Positions 1-9,582 of a DNA stretch of 64,000 nt are shown here, piece by piece. The translations under genes were made by a program, and so were the position numbers. The DNA lies in assembly GCA_963765555.1 (NCBI GenBank), contig CAVXWX010000003.1, positions 1 through 64,000 on the forward strand, read 5' to 3'. The DNA is from JL08 sp963765555. GTDB lineage: Bacteria > Pseudomonadota > Alphaproteobacteria > Rhodobacterales > Rhodobacteraceae. Positions within the stretch are counted from its first letter, which is position 1. The number at the start of each line of letters is the position of its first letter. The notes below the pieces were generated by a model. The model did not search any database and was not told the origin of the DNA. It was given only the letters and a program-made list of their open reading frames with translations.

Positions 1-745
1 GGTTTCCGCCGCGACCGTGTCATAATCCAGATCGATATGCATATTGGTCAGCACCGCCCGCTTGGGCGCGGCGCGCTCGATCCAGTCCAGCGTTATGTCC
101 AGATGGGCATGGGTCGGGTGGGGCGCGCGGCGCAGGGCATCGACAATCCAGCACTCAAGATCATCCAGAACCGGCCACGATGCGTCATGGATTTCCGCGG
201 CATCGGGCAGATAGGCCAGGTCGCCCATCCGAAAACCCAGTGCATCGATCGCCCCGTGATTGCCAGTGAAGGGCGTAAAGGTCAGTGCGCCACCCGCGCC
301 GGATACGGTGACGTCACCGTCAATCGTGTTCATGTTCAGGATCGGTGGATAGGACGAGCCTTCGGGCTGTACAAACGCATAGCTGAACCTGTCATAACAG
401 CGCATTTTGCGTGGGGCCATCGGCCCAGACGTTCAGCCGTTCGCGCATGTTGAACACGATCATGCGCAGATCATCGATGCCGTGCACATGATCGGCGTGG
501 TAGTGGGTGTAGACCACCCCGTCAAGCTGCCCGACATCCGCCGCCAGCAATTGCGCGCGCAAATCGGGTGAGGTGTCGATCAGAACGCGGGTCGTGCCTG
601 TCGGCGTGATCCGTTCGACCAGCAGCGAACAGCGCTGCCGGCGGTTTTTGGGGTTGTCGGGGTCGCAATCGCCCCAATGTCCGCCCAGCCGCGGCACCCC
701 GCCCGACGATCCGCAGCCCAGGATGGTGAAGCGCATTTCGGCCAT
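1..745 (-). pseudogene. MBL-fold metallo-hydrolase (PhnP-like), frameshifted and cut by the window edge
   Basis: Metallo-beta-lactamase-fold hydrolase of the PhnP/cyclic-phosphate phosphodiesterase type. The N-terminal part reads MAEMRFTILGCGSSGGVPRL, typical of the family, followed by the metal-binding motif THYHADHVHGIDD. Near position 398 the frame breaks: CTGTTATGAC ends the first frame at a TGA, while removing one T gives CTG TAT GAC AGG and a continuous reading (NALYDRFSYAF, then VQPEGSSYPPIL) that stays open to base 1. The start ATG at 745 shares its A with the stop of tatD, so the two genes are translationally coupled. The C-terminus lies outside the window. The substrate cannot be told from sequence. 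The frameshift looks like a homopolymer error or a recent mutation, because both halves are well preserved. Confidence 0.8.
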
Positions 746-1555
746 CAGGCGTCCGCCTTGTAGCGGGCCGCTTTGGAAAACAGGCGGTCGAAATTGCGCT
801 TCGGTCTGGGCGGCAAATTCGGCGTAGTCCATCCCGAAAATCTCGGCCCCCGCGCGGGCGGTGTGGGCCGTATAGGCGGGTTCGTTGCGTTTGCCGCGAT
901 GGGGGGCGGGGCAAGATAGGGCGCATCGGTTTCCACCAGAATCCGGTCCACCGGGGCGGCGGCAAAGATGTCGCGCAGATCCTGGCTTTTGGGAAAGGCG
1001 GCGATGCCCGACATCGACAGATAGAACCCCAGATCAAGCGCCGCGCGGGCCAGTTCCGCGCCCGAGGAAAAACAATGCATGACGCAGGTATAGGCCCCGT
1101 TGCGGTATTCTTCGGCCAGGATGCGTGCCATGTCGTCATCTGCATCGCGCGCATGGATGATCAGCGGCAGGCCGGTGTCGCGCGCCGCGGCGATATGGAT
1201 GCGCAGGGATTGGCTGCTGAATGTCCGCGCTGTCGGCGGTGTAGTGGTAATCCAGCCCGGTTTCGCCGATGCCGACAAATTTCGGATGCGCCGACAGCGC
1301 GACCAGTTGATCGACGCGTGGCCAACGGTTCGTCGCGCCGCGCTCATCGGGTGGGTGCCTGCGGCGTAAAAGACCGGCTCATGCGCCTCGGCAATGGCGC
1401 GCACACTGGGTTCGAGGCGCAGCTTGGTGCAGATCGTCACCATCCGCATCACACCCGGCATCCGGCGTTGTGCGATGAACCGTCGCGATCACCTTCGAAA
1501 TCGGGGAAATCAAGGTGGCAATGGCTGTCGGTGATCTGACGGGTGTTTCGGTCAT
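745..1555 (-). pseudogene. tatD: TatD-family metal-dependent deoxyribonuclease, multiply frameshifted
   Basis: TatD/YcfH-type hydrolase (TIM barrel, two metals). Recognisable pieces lie in order but in different frames: ITDSHCHLDFPDFEGDRD near the N-terminus (HxH metal ligands), VMRMVTICTKL, LVALSAHPKFVGIGETGLDY (metal Glu), LPLIIHARDADDDM, CVMHCFSSGAELARAALDLG, and VDRILVETDAPYLAPPP (catalytic Asp). At least five frame changes are needed, including probably a missing C in CCC just after the start, a missing G near 1477, shifts near 1330 and 1225, and two more in the last 120 bases. The total length of about 270 codons fits the family, so nothing large is missing. Start ATG 1555 follows holB directly. 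Intact homologous blocks between the shifts argue for poor sequence quality rather than long decay. Confidence 0.8.
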
Positions 1556-1573
1556 CTGACCCCTGTGCGGGGG

Positions 1574-2698
1574 CTATCCCGCGGCGGTTTGCTGGATTTT
1601 GAAAACCGTATCTAGGACAAGCGCGGCGGGGTCAAGGTTAACCGCCCGCCCATGTTGCAGGCGGGCGCTGATTTCCTGCGCGCGACTCGGCCCATGCGCG
1701 CGCCTTTTTGTGCCGTGGGGGACAGCCGCGACAGGGTGGCGGCTTCGTCCGCGGTCGCTTCGGGCGGGCGGGTGGCCGGTGGCTCCGGTGCGTGCCAGCC
1801 GCGCCAGCGCCAGATCGATCAGGGTGATCAGCAGATCAAACTTGTCATCCGCCCCGCGTGTCGCCGCCGCTTCGGCAAGTTCCAGGGCGCGCGGACGGTC
1901 CAGACGGGGCAGCGTATCCAGCAGCGCCATCAGTTCGGCGTAAATCTGGACCCCGCCCAGATTGAGCAGGCGGATCGCTTCGCCCACCGACCCGCCGGAC
2001 AGTTGCGGCAAGCGCTTGCGGTGATGCGCTTGCGTCTGCACCGGCCTGCGCAAGCGCGTCGGCCATATCCGATGCATTCAGCGGGCCAAGCCGCACTTCG
2101 CGACAACGCGAGCGGATCGTGGGCAGGAGCCGCGACGGCTGGTGGCTGACCAACAACAGTGTGGTGCGCGCGGGCGGTTCTTCCAGCAGTTTCAGCAGGG
2201 CGTTGGCGGCGCTGGTGTTCATTTCGTCCGCCGCATCCACAATCACGACGCGGCGGCCGCCATCGGCCGCAGACATCGCAAAAAACGATTTCAGGCGGCG
2301 CACTTCGTCCACGGTGATCTGCTCGCGCAGTTTTTTGGTTTTTTCGTCATAAGGCCGGCGCAGCACGAACAGGCCCGGTTCGGACCCGCCGCCATGCGGC
2401 GGGCGACCGGATGATCGGGATCGATGCGCAAGGATGTGGGCGCGGGGGGCGCGCCGAACATATCATTTGCATCCGCCACAGGCGTGGCCAGCAAAAAACG
2501 CGCCATCGCGCCATGCCAGCGTGGCCTTGCCCACACCGCGCGGCCCGGTCAGCATCCAGCCATGGTGCAACCTGTCGCTGGTAAACGCGCTTCAGAAACT
2601 CTGACTGCGGCCTTGTCCTGCCCGATCAGGTGCAGGGTTTCGCGCGGGTGCGGCGCGCCGTCGACGCGATCGGGTTCGGGATATACATCATCCGTCAT
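1574..2698 (-). pseudogene. holB: DNA polymerase III delta-prime subunit, frameshifted
   Basis: HolB is the delta-prime subunit of the clamp loader that opens the beta clamp in DNA replication. The start ATG at 2698 overlaps the tmk stop by four bases (ATGA). The N-terminus reads TDDVYPEPDRVDGAPHPRE then TLHLIGQD, followed in other frames by a P-loop region (LTGPRGVGKATLAW), the AAA+ stretch RVVIVDAADEMNTSAANALLK, LLEEPPARTTLLLVSHQPSR, LLPTIRSRCREVRLGPL, and a C-terminal helical domain (LSGGSVGEAIRLLNLGG). At least four frame changes are needed, near 2590, 2510, 2370-2290 and 2040-1980, and the tail around 1800-1650 is also shifted. The gene is essential in bacteria, so a real pseudogene is unlikely unless another copy exists. 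Overall length, about 375 codons, is normal. Confidence 0.82.
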
Positions 2699-3322
2699 GC
2701 AAAGGCGGCTTCTGTCTCGCGGGCGACGGCATCGGCCACATCATCAATATCACGCGCGCCGTCAATCACGCGGAACCGGTGCGGAAATTCCTGCGCCAGA
2801 GCCAGAAAACCGGCGCGCATCCGGTCCTGCAAATCCTGCCCGAACTCTTCGAACCGTTCTTCTACGGTTTCACGCGCCAAAGCGCGGCCCAATCCGGTTT
2901 CCGGATCCATATCGATCAGCAATGTCAGGTCGGGTTCTATGCCCGATCATCAGGTCGTGCAACTGGTCGACAATTGCGCGCAGATCACCGCGTGACAGGC
3001 CCTGATACATGCGGGTGCTATCGGCAAAACGGTCACAGATCACCGTTGTACCGGCGTTCAGCGCGGGCAGGATCGTGCGTTCCAGATGGTCGCGCCGTGC
3101 AGCGGTGAACAACAGGATTTCGGTTTCCGCCGACCACCTGTCGGGATCGCCCTGCAACACCAGCGCGCGGATTTCTTCGGCCCCTGCGGACCCGCCGGGT
3201 TCGCGCGTCAAAATTACATCGTGCCCGGCATCGCGCAACCGGTCTGCCAATAGGCGCGCTTGCGTGGATTTACCGGACCCGTCGATGCCTTCGAATGAAA
3301 TAAACCGGCCTTTGGCGCTCAC
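2695..3322 (-). pseudogene. tmk: Thymidylate kinase, single frameshift
   Basis: Thymidylate kinase (dTMP to dTDP). Residues 1-140 read in one frame with P-loop GIDGSGKST at 12-20, the DR[YH]-like motif ICDRFADSTRMYQG and TREPGG. The C-terminal 70 residues (LIDMDPETGLGRALARE to the stop at 2695) lie in another frame. The break falls at about 2940, where GHRTRPDIADRYGS replaces the expected IGIEPDLTLLIDM. Joined, the protein has about 209 residues, the family norm. It overlaps dac by four bases upstream and holB by four bases downstream, the usual tight operon. Since dTMP kinase is essential, the frameshift is most likely a sequence error. Confidence 0.85.
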
Positions 3323-4509
3323 ATTGCACCCTCGGGGCTGTCGATGATGCGGCCAAGCAATATCTGCCCCGCTGTGCTGACACGCGACAGAAACCCGCCA
3401 TGTGGCACCGCCGTTTCGGCCACCAATGGCACGCGTGTGTCGGGCAGACCCTCGCGCGCGATGACCAGTTCGGCAATGGGCTGGCCTTGTTGGATCGGGG
3501 CGCTGATCGGACCGGTATACACCACTTCGCCCGAGACCTCTTTGCCCGAAAGAATGGGCATCAAAACAGAGACATCTTCTGCCGCCACCAGCCCGACAGT
3601 GGGTTGCGCCCCCATCCAGACATCAGCCACAGCAAACCGCGTTCCGGCAGGTGCCAGCGTACGTTCGGAGAACTGGCGGAACGACCAGTTTACAATCGCT
3701 TCGGATTCCTGTGCGCGTTGGGAAACCGTGTCCAGACCGGACAGAACAAAGATCACCCGCCGGTCCCCTTGCACGGCCGATCCCACCAGACCGTAGCCGG
3801 CCTCTTGCGTGTGGCCGGTTTTCAGGCCATCGGCACCGATATTCAGGTTCAGCAACGGGTTGCGGTTGCGCGAATTGCCGGGCGCGCGCCCGTCAAATGC
3901 AAATTCGGTTTCCGCAAACAGCGGATAGAATTCCGGAAAATCGACGATCAGGCGATTGGCCAGCAACGCCAGATCCCGCACCGACATCAGATGCCCGACC
4001 TGCGGCCATCCGTTGGAATTGGTAAATGTCGAACTGGTCATGCCCAGCTTTTGCGCGCGCTGCGTCATCAGACGGGCAAAACCGGCTTCGGTCCCGTCGG
4101 GGCTGATTGCTTCGGCAATCACCACACAGGCATCATTGCCCGATAATACGACGATCCCGCGCAACAGGTCTTCGACGGATACGCGATCTGTCGTGTCCAG
4201 AAACATCGTTGATCCGCCATAGCTCATCGCATGAGTGGATACCGGCAGCTTTTCGTTCAGCGTGAGCCGCCCGTCACGCAAAGCCTCGAATGCCATGTAC
4301 AACGTCATCAGCTTGGACATCGAGGCAGGTGGCAACGGGACATCTGCGTTCTTGCTCAGCAAGACGGTGTTGGTCTTCTGATCAATCACAAAGGCCGCGC
4401 CCGCCTGGGTTTCAAAGGCCTGCACCGCGCCGGCCATGATGCCCAGCGATATCGCAGCCGCAATGATACGGCGTTTGATCAGGCGGCTAGTTTGTAACAG
4501 CGTAAGCAT
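3319..4509 (-). CDS. D-alanyl-D-alanine carboxypeptidase (penicillin-binding protein 5/6 family)
   Basis: Serine DD-carboxypeptidase that trims the terminal D-Ala from peptidoglycan side chains in the periplasm (peptidase S11). The 396-residue protein starts with a basic stretch and a hydrophobic signal segment (residues 12-31). Active-site motifs are all present: SxxK as S63-M-S-K66, SGN at 123-125 and KTG at 230-232. The region from about 285 to 375 fits the beta-rich C-terminal domain of PBP5. The sequence is intact, unlike the four genes downstream. It overlaps tmk by four bases and its start lies 23 bases inside the upstream SPOR lipoprotein gene, so all are probably co-transcribed from above 5371. 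Confidence 0.93.
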   Translation of the reverse strand: MLTLLQTSRLIKRRIIAAAISLGIMAGAVQAFETQAGAAFVIDQKTNTVLLSKNADVPLPPASMSKLMTLYMAFEALRDGRLTLNEKLPVSTHAMSYGGSTMFLDTTDRVSVEDLLRGIVVLSGNDACVVIAEAISPDGTEAGFARLMTQRAQKLGMTSSTFTNSNGWPQVGHLMSVRDLALLANRLIVDFPEFYPLFAETEFAFDGRAPGNSRNRNPLLNLNIGADGLKTGHTQEAGYGLVGSAVQGDRRVIFVLSGLDTVSQRAQESEAIVNWSFRQFSERTLAPAGTRFAVADVWMGAQPTVGLVAAEDVSVLMPILSGKEVSGEVVYTGPISAPIQQGQPIAELVIAREGLPDTRVPLVAETAVPHGGFLSRVSTAGQILLGRIIDSPEGAM

Positions 4510-5371
4510 CGGAAAATCCTTCAGCTTTGATCTTTTTCAGCAATTCGTTCAATTCGCCCTTGGTCGAGGCCGGACCCACCAGAACCCGCCAGAACGGTTT
4601 TCCGTTGGTCGATTGTTCCTTGACGGTCGGCACCATGCCCGCGCTGCGCATCTGCGTCGCGGTGCGGTCGGCATTTGCTTCGACGCTGAAAATGCCGATC
4701 TGGATGAACGGTTTGGCCAGTGACGATTTGACCGGCGTCGGCGCGGGGGCAGGGGGCGGTGGCGCGGCGGGCGCAGCCGCTGCGGTGTCCACCGCCGCAG
4801 GGTCGGACGCTTCAATCGCGGCGGCCGCCGCACTGATCGGATCAAGCGAAGTTTCCGAAATCTCGTCCGGGGCTTCAACGGCTGCGGCTTCCGCAACAAC
4901 CGGAGTTTCTTCTTTTACGGTTTCGCGCCGCAACGCCGTAACATTCAATTCAGACGGGGCCCCCGCCAGCATTCCAAGGGCCGCTGCCGCGTCAGACGAG
5001 ATTTGCAGCCGTGGCCCGGGAATATCGCGCTCCCGCCGGAACAGTGCCCCGACGACAAATTTGTCATTCGCCGAATTGCGGATGATCACGCGTTCTGGAT
5101 CCTCCACATCGGGGTGTGCAACCCAGACCCCACCGAGCGACGGCCGCCCGTCCCAGAGACCGGCTTCGGTCACCTGAAACACTTCGGGGGCTTCGACATC
5201 GCGTTCCGTGCCTGTGCCGCTGGCCTCTGTTGTGCTGCTGCTTTCTTTTTCAGGGCTCAGCGCCCCCATCGAAAACTGACCGTTTTCGTCACATCCCGCC
5301 ACGATCAAGGCCAAAACACTGATAAGTGCTGCCTGACTGGTCCGTTGGAGTATACCACTGCCCATTTCCAC
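4487..5371 (-). CDS. SPOR-domain lipoprotein
   Basis: Predicted outer-membrane lipoprotein of 294 residues. The signal peptide ends in a lipobox (LIVAGC, Cys27). A low-complexity linker rich in Ala, Pro and Glu covers about residues 150-215. The C-terminal 75 residues (KPFIQIGIFSVEANADRTAT onward, with WRVLVGPAS) form a SPOR domain, which binds denuded peptidoglycan glycan strands, often at the septum. Position directly upstream of the carboxypeptidase, with a 23-base overlap, supports a cell-wall role. ATG 5371 is used; a second ATG six bases on (5365) is possible. Confidence 0.88.
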   Translation of the reverse strand: MEMGSGILQRTSQAALISVLALIVAGCDENGQFSMGALSPEKESSSTTEASGTGTERDVEAPEVFQVTEAGLWDGRPSLGGVWVAHPDVEDPERVIIRNSANDKFVVGALFRRERDIPGPRLQISSDAAAALGMLAGAPSELNVTALRRETVKEETPVVAEAAAVEAPDEISETSLDPISAAAAAIEASDPAAVDTAAAAPAAPPPPAPAPTPVKSSLAKPFIQIGIFSVEANADRTATQMRSAGMVPTVKEQSTNGKPFWRVLVGPASTKGELNELLKKIKAEGFSDAYAVTN

Positions 5372-5592
5372 GCCCTTTGCCTGTTTTCGCGGGCCGCCAA
5401 GCCTCGACGTGCCGCGATCGGCCGGTTATCCGGTCCTGATAGAGCAGGCTTTTTCAGCCTGTTTGCGCCAACTCTAGCGCGCTCGCGGTCGCAAGAAAAG
5501 CCATCTGCGCCCAAGTCGGCAAAAAAGCCCCGTCTTTTGTGGAAATATTTGTGGTTTCAGAATCAAACCCGCCCCGTTACGAGGGCGTGTCA

Positions 5593-5682
5593 GGAGGGCT
5601 GGCAGAGTGGTCGAATGCACCGGTCTTGAAAACCGGCGTGCGTGAGAGCGTACCGTGGGTTCGAATCCCACGCCCTCCGCCA
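5593..5682 (+). tRNA. tRNA-Ser(UGA)
   Basis: Class II tRNA with a long variable arm. The acceptor stem pairs GGAGGGC (5593-5599) with GCCCTCC (5672-5678), followed by discriminator G and an encoded CCA. The anticodon stem CCGGT/ACCGG (5620-5624 and 5632-5636) encloses the loop CTTGAAA, giving anticodon TGA at 5627-5629, which reads UCN serine codons. The T arm contains GGTTCGAATCC. The spurious reading AEGVGFEPTVRSHARRFS on the minus strand is the usual shadow of this tRNA. Confidence 0.97.
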
Positions 5683-5804
5683 CTTGCTCTCTGTTCATAA
5701 TGGTTGTTATTTTTCTTGTTATACCGGCCTTTAAAATACCCTCCATGGAAGTTTGGAGCTGAATTAGCTCGTGGCTGCGTAGGAACTCGGGGATTTTGGA
5801 GGCT

Positions 5805-6206
5805 ATGTTGAAAAGCCCATTATTTATACTTTGTGCATTATTAGATGCACGCTGAACCGCCTCCTATTTCTTCTCTTTTCCTGCCCTAGTGTGTGCCGAA
5901 GGCTATTCATGCTCGGAATGGTCGAATGCAAGCCTTCAGCATCGCGGTCCAATCTCTGTAAATTTCACTGATGATGAACTCGTCTGGAGCAATGGGAGGA
6001 ACATTTTCAAGGCCGACTTGGCAATCGAAACACTTGCCTATGCAACCTTTGTTGACAAAGCCAGTGTCCATATGGTGTTCGGATTTCGAAACACTGAGAT
6101 CACTGGTTTGGTAAAGCCAATCATCTTCATTCGTCGCATATACAATACCCAAGGACCGCTGAGAGTGAGCGAGTTGTTCTGTCGTGACAATAGGAGCCTA
6201 CAATGA
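5805..6206 (+). pseudogene. Small secreted protein with an in-frame stop (unrecognised)
   Basis: A good ribosome site (TTGGAGGCT) precedes ATG 5805, which opens a signal-peptide-like stretch MLKSPLFILCALLDAR, then a TGA at 5853. The same frame continues without further stops: TASYFFSFPALVCAEGYSCS (plausible signal-peptidase site after a hydrophobic run), WSNASLQHRGPISVNFTDDE, and on to 6206, 105 residues beyond the first internal GTG at 5889. I do not recognise the family. Base composition is clearly AT-richer than the surrounding genes, suggesting acquired DNA. Either the gene is broken by the nonsense codon or a base error hides a normal signal peptide. Nothing is known about function. Confidence 0.35.
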
Positions 6207-6734
6207 CTGATGAGAAGCGGTTAGTCGTAGTCGTATGTGCCAAGGTTTTGTGTGTGGGGCGAAGCTGCCGTTTGGATCTGTTTTGCCGATGTCTGCTTCA
6301 GTGTTTATCGGCATCCGCGACATTCCATTTAAGCACAAAATTGTAGATCACTTACCCATTAGAACCGATAACAACTTGCGTCTGCCACGTTTGGATTTTT
6401 TTTTGCACTCATCCGCCCAACGCCGGTCTTTCGTTCTTCGAGAATGGCAAGTTGCGCCAGACCGTCGTCGGGTTGCGCGGCCCGGTGATTTAGGGTGACA
6501 ACCTTCTCCAAACCGTTACGATCATTAATGGCGAAATGCCGGTGCCAAGAGAAGATGTCTCGCTTTTCATTGACGTGATAGGCATGGCGCCGACGCCACG
6601 CTCCGTCGCCGGTGTGAACGGTCGCGCATACCGACGGGCGGCACTCTAACGGTAGAATCTATGACGGCTTGATAGACAGCTTTGCAGGCAGCATAGCAGC
6701 CAAGAAATTAAGGACTTCAAATTGGAGATGTCGA
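6207..6734 (+). other. Gene-poor stretch with a possible decayed coding remnant
   Basis: No supported gene in about 530 bases. On the plus strand between roughly 6390 and 6650 one frame reads NAGLSFFENGKLRQTVVGLR, a stop, then LLQTVTIINGEMPVPREDVS and LFIDVIGMAPTPRS. This faintly recalls the middle of S26-type signal peptidases (VxGLPGD ... INGxPVPRE) but the key Gly-Asp is gone. On the minus strand the same bases are open for about 110 codons without a start. A nine-T run lies near 6395-6405. I regard it as a relic or chance. The last bases hold GGAG at 6724, the ribosome site of the next gene. Confidence 0.3.
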
Positions 6735-8285
6735 ATGAAACGAACACAGCTTAAGCGTGGTGCCGGTGGTACAGGACCAGCCGGAATTCTGCCTGTTGTC
6801 TTCGCCGCGGCGATGGTCGCAGGCTCTGCGGCATGGGCGCAAGCTACAGCCACCTACACGGCAGATGTTCCCGCCAAGATCACAACACCCGACAGCGCGG
6901 ATACCCGCATCGGCACGCTCGATTTCAAGGACGGCGCGCCCGACGACACGACCGTCGAACTGGTCTATGACAACCTGGATTTCATGCGCGGCGTGCAGTC
7001 TTTTCTAACCGGGGTTTCCGCCACCTCGATCCGCGCGGCGTGCAATGGATTTGATAGCATTGGCATCAAGACGAACGAAGCCTTCGGCATCACCGAAAAT
7101 CTCATGGATGCCAAATCCCTGTTTCTGACGCCGAATACCACCACGGTCTATGGTTTCACCTGTTTCGACCTGTCCAAAGGGCCGATGGTGCTGGAGGTGC
7201 CGACCGGTGTCCTTGGCCCCGTTGATGATGCGAATTTCCGCTGGGTCAACGATATCGGGCTGACCGGACCGGATGCGGGCAAGGGCGGAAAATACCTTTT
7301 TGTGCCGCCCGGCAATACCGATGCCATGCCCGAAACGGGATATTTCGTGCAGAAGCCGCGCACCAACACCTTGCTTCTTTTCTTTCGGGCCTTTGTTGAA
7401 AACGGCGACGTGGCGAGCGCTGTCGCTCATGTGAAGGCGGGCACCAAGGTCTATCCGCTATCCTCTGCCGACAATCCGCCATCGACCACGTTCGTCAATG
7501 CGTCAGGCCAGCAGTTCAACACGATCAGCGCCAACGACATCAGTTTCTTCGACGAACTGAATGAGGTCGTACAGGCCGAGCCGGCCGATTGGGTCGATCC
7601 GGCAACGGTTGGCCTTTATGCTTCGATTGGCATCCGCAAGGGGCAGGACTTTGCCCCAGACGACCGGATGAAGAAAATCCTGACCGAGGCCGCCGCCGTG
7701 GGCAACGCCACGGCGCGTACGTTCCTGTTCGCGTCGCGTGACCCATCGGCGAAATTCTACGATGACCGGCAATGGTTCACGACATTCATCGGCGGAAGCT
7801 ACCTGTTTCAGGACGGGCCAGTGCAACTGATGGATGCGGCCACAATGTTCTTTTACGGGTTTACCGGGATCACCCCTGCGATGACGCTGAAAAAGGCAGG
7901 CGCAGGTTCGGCCTATGCCATGACGACCCGCGATTCCAAAGGTGATTTCCTGGATGGTGACACGACTTACAAGATCACACTTCCCGGCCCGGTTCCGGCC
8001 AAGGATTTCTGGTCTTTCGTCGTCTACGACAACCAGACCCGATCGCTGCTGGAGACAGATCAGAAGCTGGCGGGTGTAGACAGCAACGACAAGGCGCTGA
8101 CAGTGAGTGCAGACGGGTCCGCCACCGTGTGGTTCGGCCCCAAGGCACCGCAAGGTCAGGAGTCCAACTGGGTCCAGACCATGCCGGGCAAGGGTTATTT
8201 CGTGTTGTTCAGGCTTTATGGGCCGCTTGAGCCGTGGTTCGACAAAAGCTGGAAGATCGGCGATCTGGAACCGGTGGGCGAATGA
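6735..8285 (+). CDS. DUF1254/DUF1214 domain exported protein
   Basis: A 516-residue protein of the DUF1254 (N-terminal half) plus DUF1214 (C-terminal part) family, whose biochemical role is not established. ATG 6735 is chosen over the upstream ATG 6669 because GGAG lies seven bases before it and it starts a signal peptide (MKRTQLKRGAGGTGPAG, a hydrophobic run, then AAWA-Q). DUF1254 hallmarks include VYDNLDFMRGVQSFLTG and LFLTPNTTTVYGFTCFDLS; the DUF1214 part holds FWSFVVYDNQTRSLLET and the closing LYGPLEPWFDKSW. Likely periplasmic. The next gene, 210 bases on, also encodes an exported protein; they may share function. Confidence 0.88.
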   Translation: MKRTQLKRGAGGTGPAGILPVVFAAAMVAGSAAWAQATATYTADVPAKITTPDSADTRIGTLDFKDGAPDDTTVELVYDNLDFMRGVQSFLTGVSATSIRAACNGFDSIGIKTNEAFGITENLMDAKSLFLTPNTTTVYGFTCFDLSKGPMVLEVPTGVLGPVDDANFRWVNDIGLTGPDAGKGGKYLFVPPGNTDAMPETGYFVQKPRTNTLLLFFRAFVENGDVASAVAHVKAGTKVYPLSSADNPPSTTFVNASGQQFNTISANDISFFDELNEVVQAEPADWVDPATVGLYASIGIRKGQDFAPDDRMKKILTEAAAVGNATARTFLFASRDPSAKFYDDRQWFTTFIGGSYLFQDGPVQLMDAATMFFYGFTGITPAMTLKKAGAGSAYAMTTRDSKGDFLDGDTTYKITLPGPVPAKDFWSFVVYDNQTRSLLETDQKLAGVDSNDKALTVSADGSATVWFGPKAPQGQESNWVQTMPGKGYFVLFRLYGPLEPWFDKSWKIGDLEPVGE

Positions 8286-8341
8286 TCCCGGGGCACGTGA
8301 CAGGCTGTGCCGCTGGCAAGGTCCGCTGCTTCGTGAATTTT

Positions 8342-8369
8342 GGGTGTCCGGCGTGAGGCCGGACCACCC
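8342..8369 (+). terminator. GC-rich hairpin after the DUF1254 gene
   Basis: GGGTG-TCCGGC pairs with GCCGGACCACCC around the loop GTGAG, one bulged base. It lies 57 bases past the DUF1254 stop. No T-run follows, so it may be a weak terminator or an RNA-stabilising stem. Confidence 0.35.
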
Positions 8370-8495
8370 GACTGCCAGCGGTTCCGAGCGTCTGCCTCTT
8401 GCACCACTCAGGTCGTTTGGTAAAAACATCGCAACTAACATTATGCGGTGATCCATGTCCCGTGTCGTGGTCATGCAGGAGTTTTGAAAGCACTG

Positions 8496-9446
8496 ATGAA
8501 AAAACTTTGGAAACTCGGCGTTTTCGCCCTGACAATAGCGGCGCTTTTTCCGGCGTCATATGCCTTTGCTGCCGGTGGCGACGGCCCGCGTGCCTATCAG
8601 CTTGTTCCGACCGGCACAAAATCAGGAAGATTCCTGTTTATGTCGCTGGACGGCAACCAAACCTTCAGCCCCGGGGCTGTGCTTCAAAACTCCGACATCA
8701 ACGTGAATGTTGGCGCCTTCCAGTACACGCAAACCTTTGACGTAAACGGAAACTCGTTCGGGGCTTTCTTTGTTTTATCGGCAGGCTCTGTCGAGGGATC
8801 GTTTGATCTTGGTGGTGGCGCCCCCGCACGCCTGACCGGCGATCAAAGTGGCCTTTTTGATTTACAGATTGGCGCAGTCTACGGTTTTGTCGGCTCACCA
8901 GCCCTGAACAGTCCGGCCGAATTTGCGTCGCACGAACCGGGGCTACAGATCGGCCTGCTTGGCAAAGCGTTTCTTCCGGTTGGGGCCTATGATTCAGATC
9001 AGGTTCTGAACACCGGTGCGAACCGGTATGCGTTCCAGATTGGTCTGCCAACAACTTATGTCATGGGCCAGTCTTTGCTGGACCCCAACCGCTCTACGAT
9101 CGAAGTGCTGCCTTCGGTTACGTTCTTTGGTGACAACAACACCCCTTTCGGAGGATCCGGCAGCACCGGACAAGACCCGATTTTTACGGTTGAGGCCCAT
9201 TACACTCGCAATTTTGGCGCGTCGTTTTGGGCCTCGCTTGATGCCATTTACGAATACGGCGGAAAGACATCCACCAACGGCGTTTCCAACGACGACAGGC
9301 AGGAAGCTTTTTCAGTGGGTCTGTCGGTGAACCACGTCCTGCCAAGTGGTGTAAACCTGCAAGCGTCTTACGGTGAAGTAATCTGGAACAACAACAATGG
9401 CCCCGAGGGAAGCCTGTTGAGGCTTTCGGTCATCACCGTTTTTTAG
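8496..9446 (+). CDS. MetA-like outer-membrane protein (phenol-degradation MetA family)
   Basis: Predicted outer-membrane beta-barrel of 316 residues resembling the Phenol_MetA_deg family, which sits near aromatic degradation genes and is presumed to help uptake of hydrophobic compounds. A signal peptide (KKLWKLGVFALTIAALFPAS, cleavage about AFA-AGG) is followed by alternating hydrophobic strands and a C-terminal aromatic residue (LSVITVF), the barrel end signature. ATG 8496 is chosen as start; AGGAG at 8477-8481 is 14 bases upstream, rather far, so TTG 8484 is an alternative. It follows the DUF1254 gene on the same strand. Confidence 0.72.
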   Translation: MKKLWKLGVFALTIAALFPASYAFAAGGDGPRAYQLVPTGTKSGRFLFMSLDGNQTFSPGAVLQNSDINVNVGAFQYTQTFDVNGNSFGAFFVLSAGSVEGSFDLGGGAPARLTGDQSGLFDLQIGAVYGFVGSPALNSPAEFASHEPGLQIGLLGKAFLPVGAYDSDQVLNTGANRYAFQIGLPTTYVMGQSLLDPNRSTIEVLPSVTFFGDNNTPFGGSGSTGQDPIFTVEAHYTRNFGASFWASLDAIYEYGGKTSTNGVSNDDRQEAFSVGLSVNHVLPSGVNLQASYGEVIWNNNNGPEGSLLRLSVITVF

Positions 9447-9582
9447 AGCGTAGAAATAGCACCATCAGATAAAGCATGTTCGGCGGGTGGGGTGGTATTC
9501 CAGCGCTGCCGCCGTTCGCGTTGCCGTGTCTACGGGCAAGTCGGAGTACGCCGCATTGGTCACGCGTTGCTTTTCAAGGGCT

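Noticed and set aside
5474..5746. 90-codon minus-strand reading with AEGVGFEPTVRSHARRFS
   Set aside because: It is the complement of the tRNA-Ser gene, a well-known false protein.
6235..6498. 87-codon reading after the tRNA
   Set aside because: No ribosome site, no family likeness and composition like non-coding DNA.
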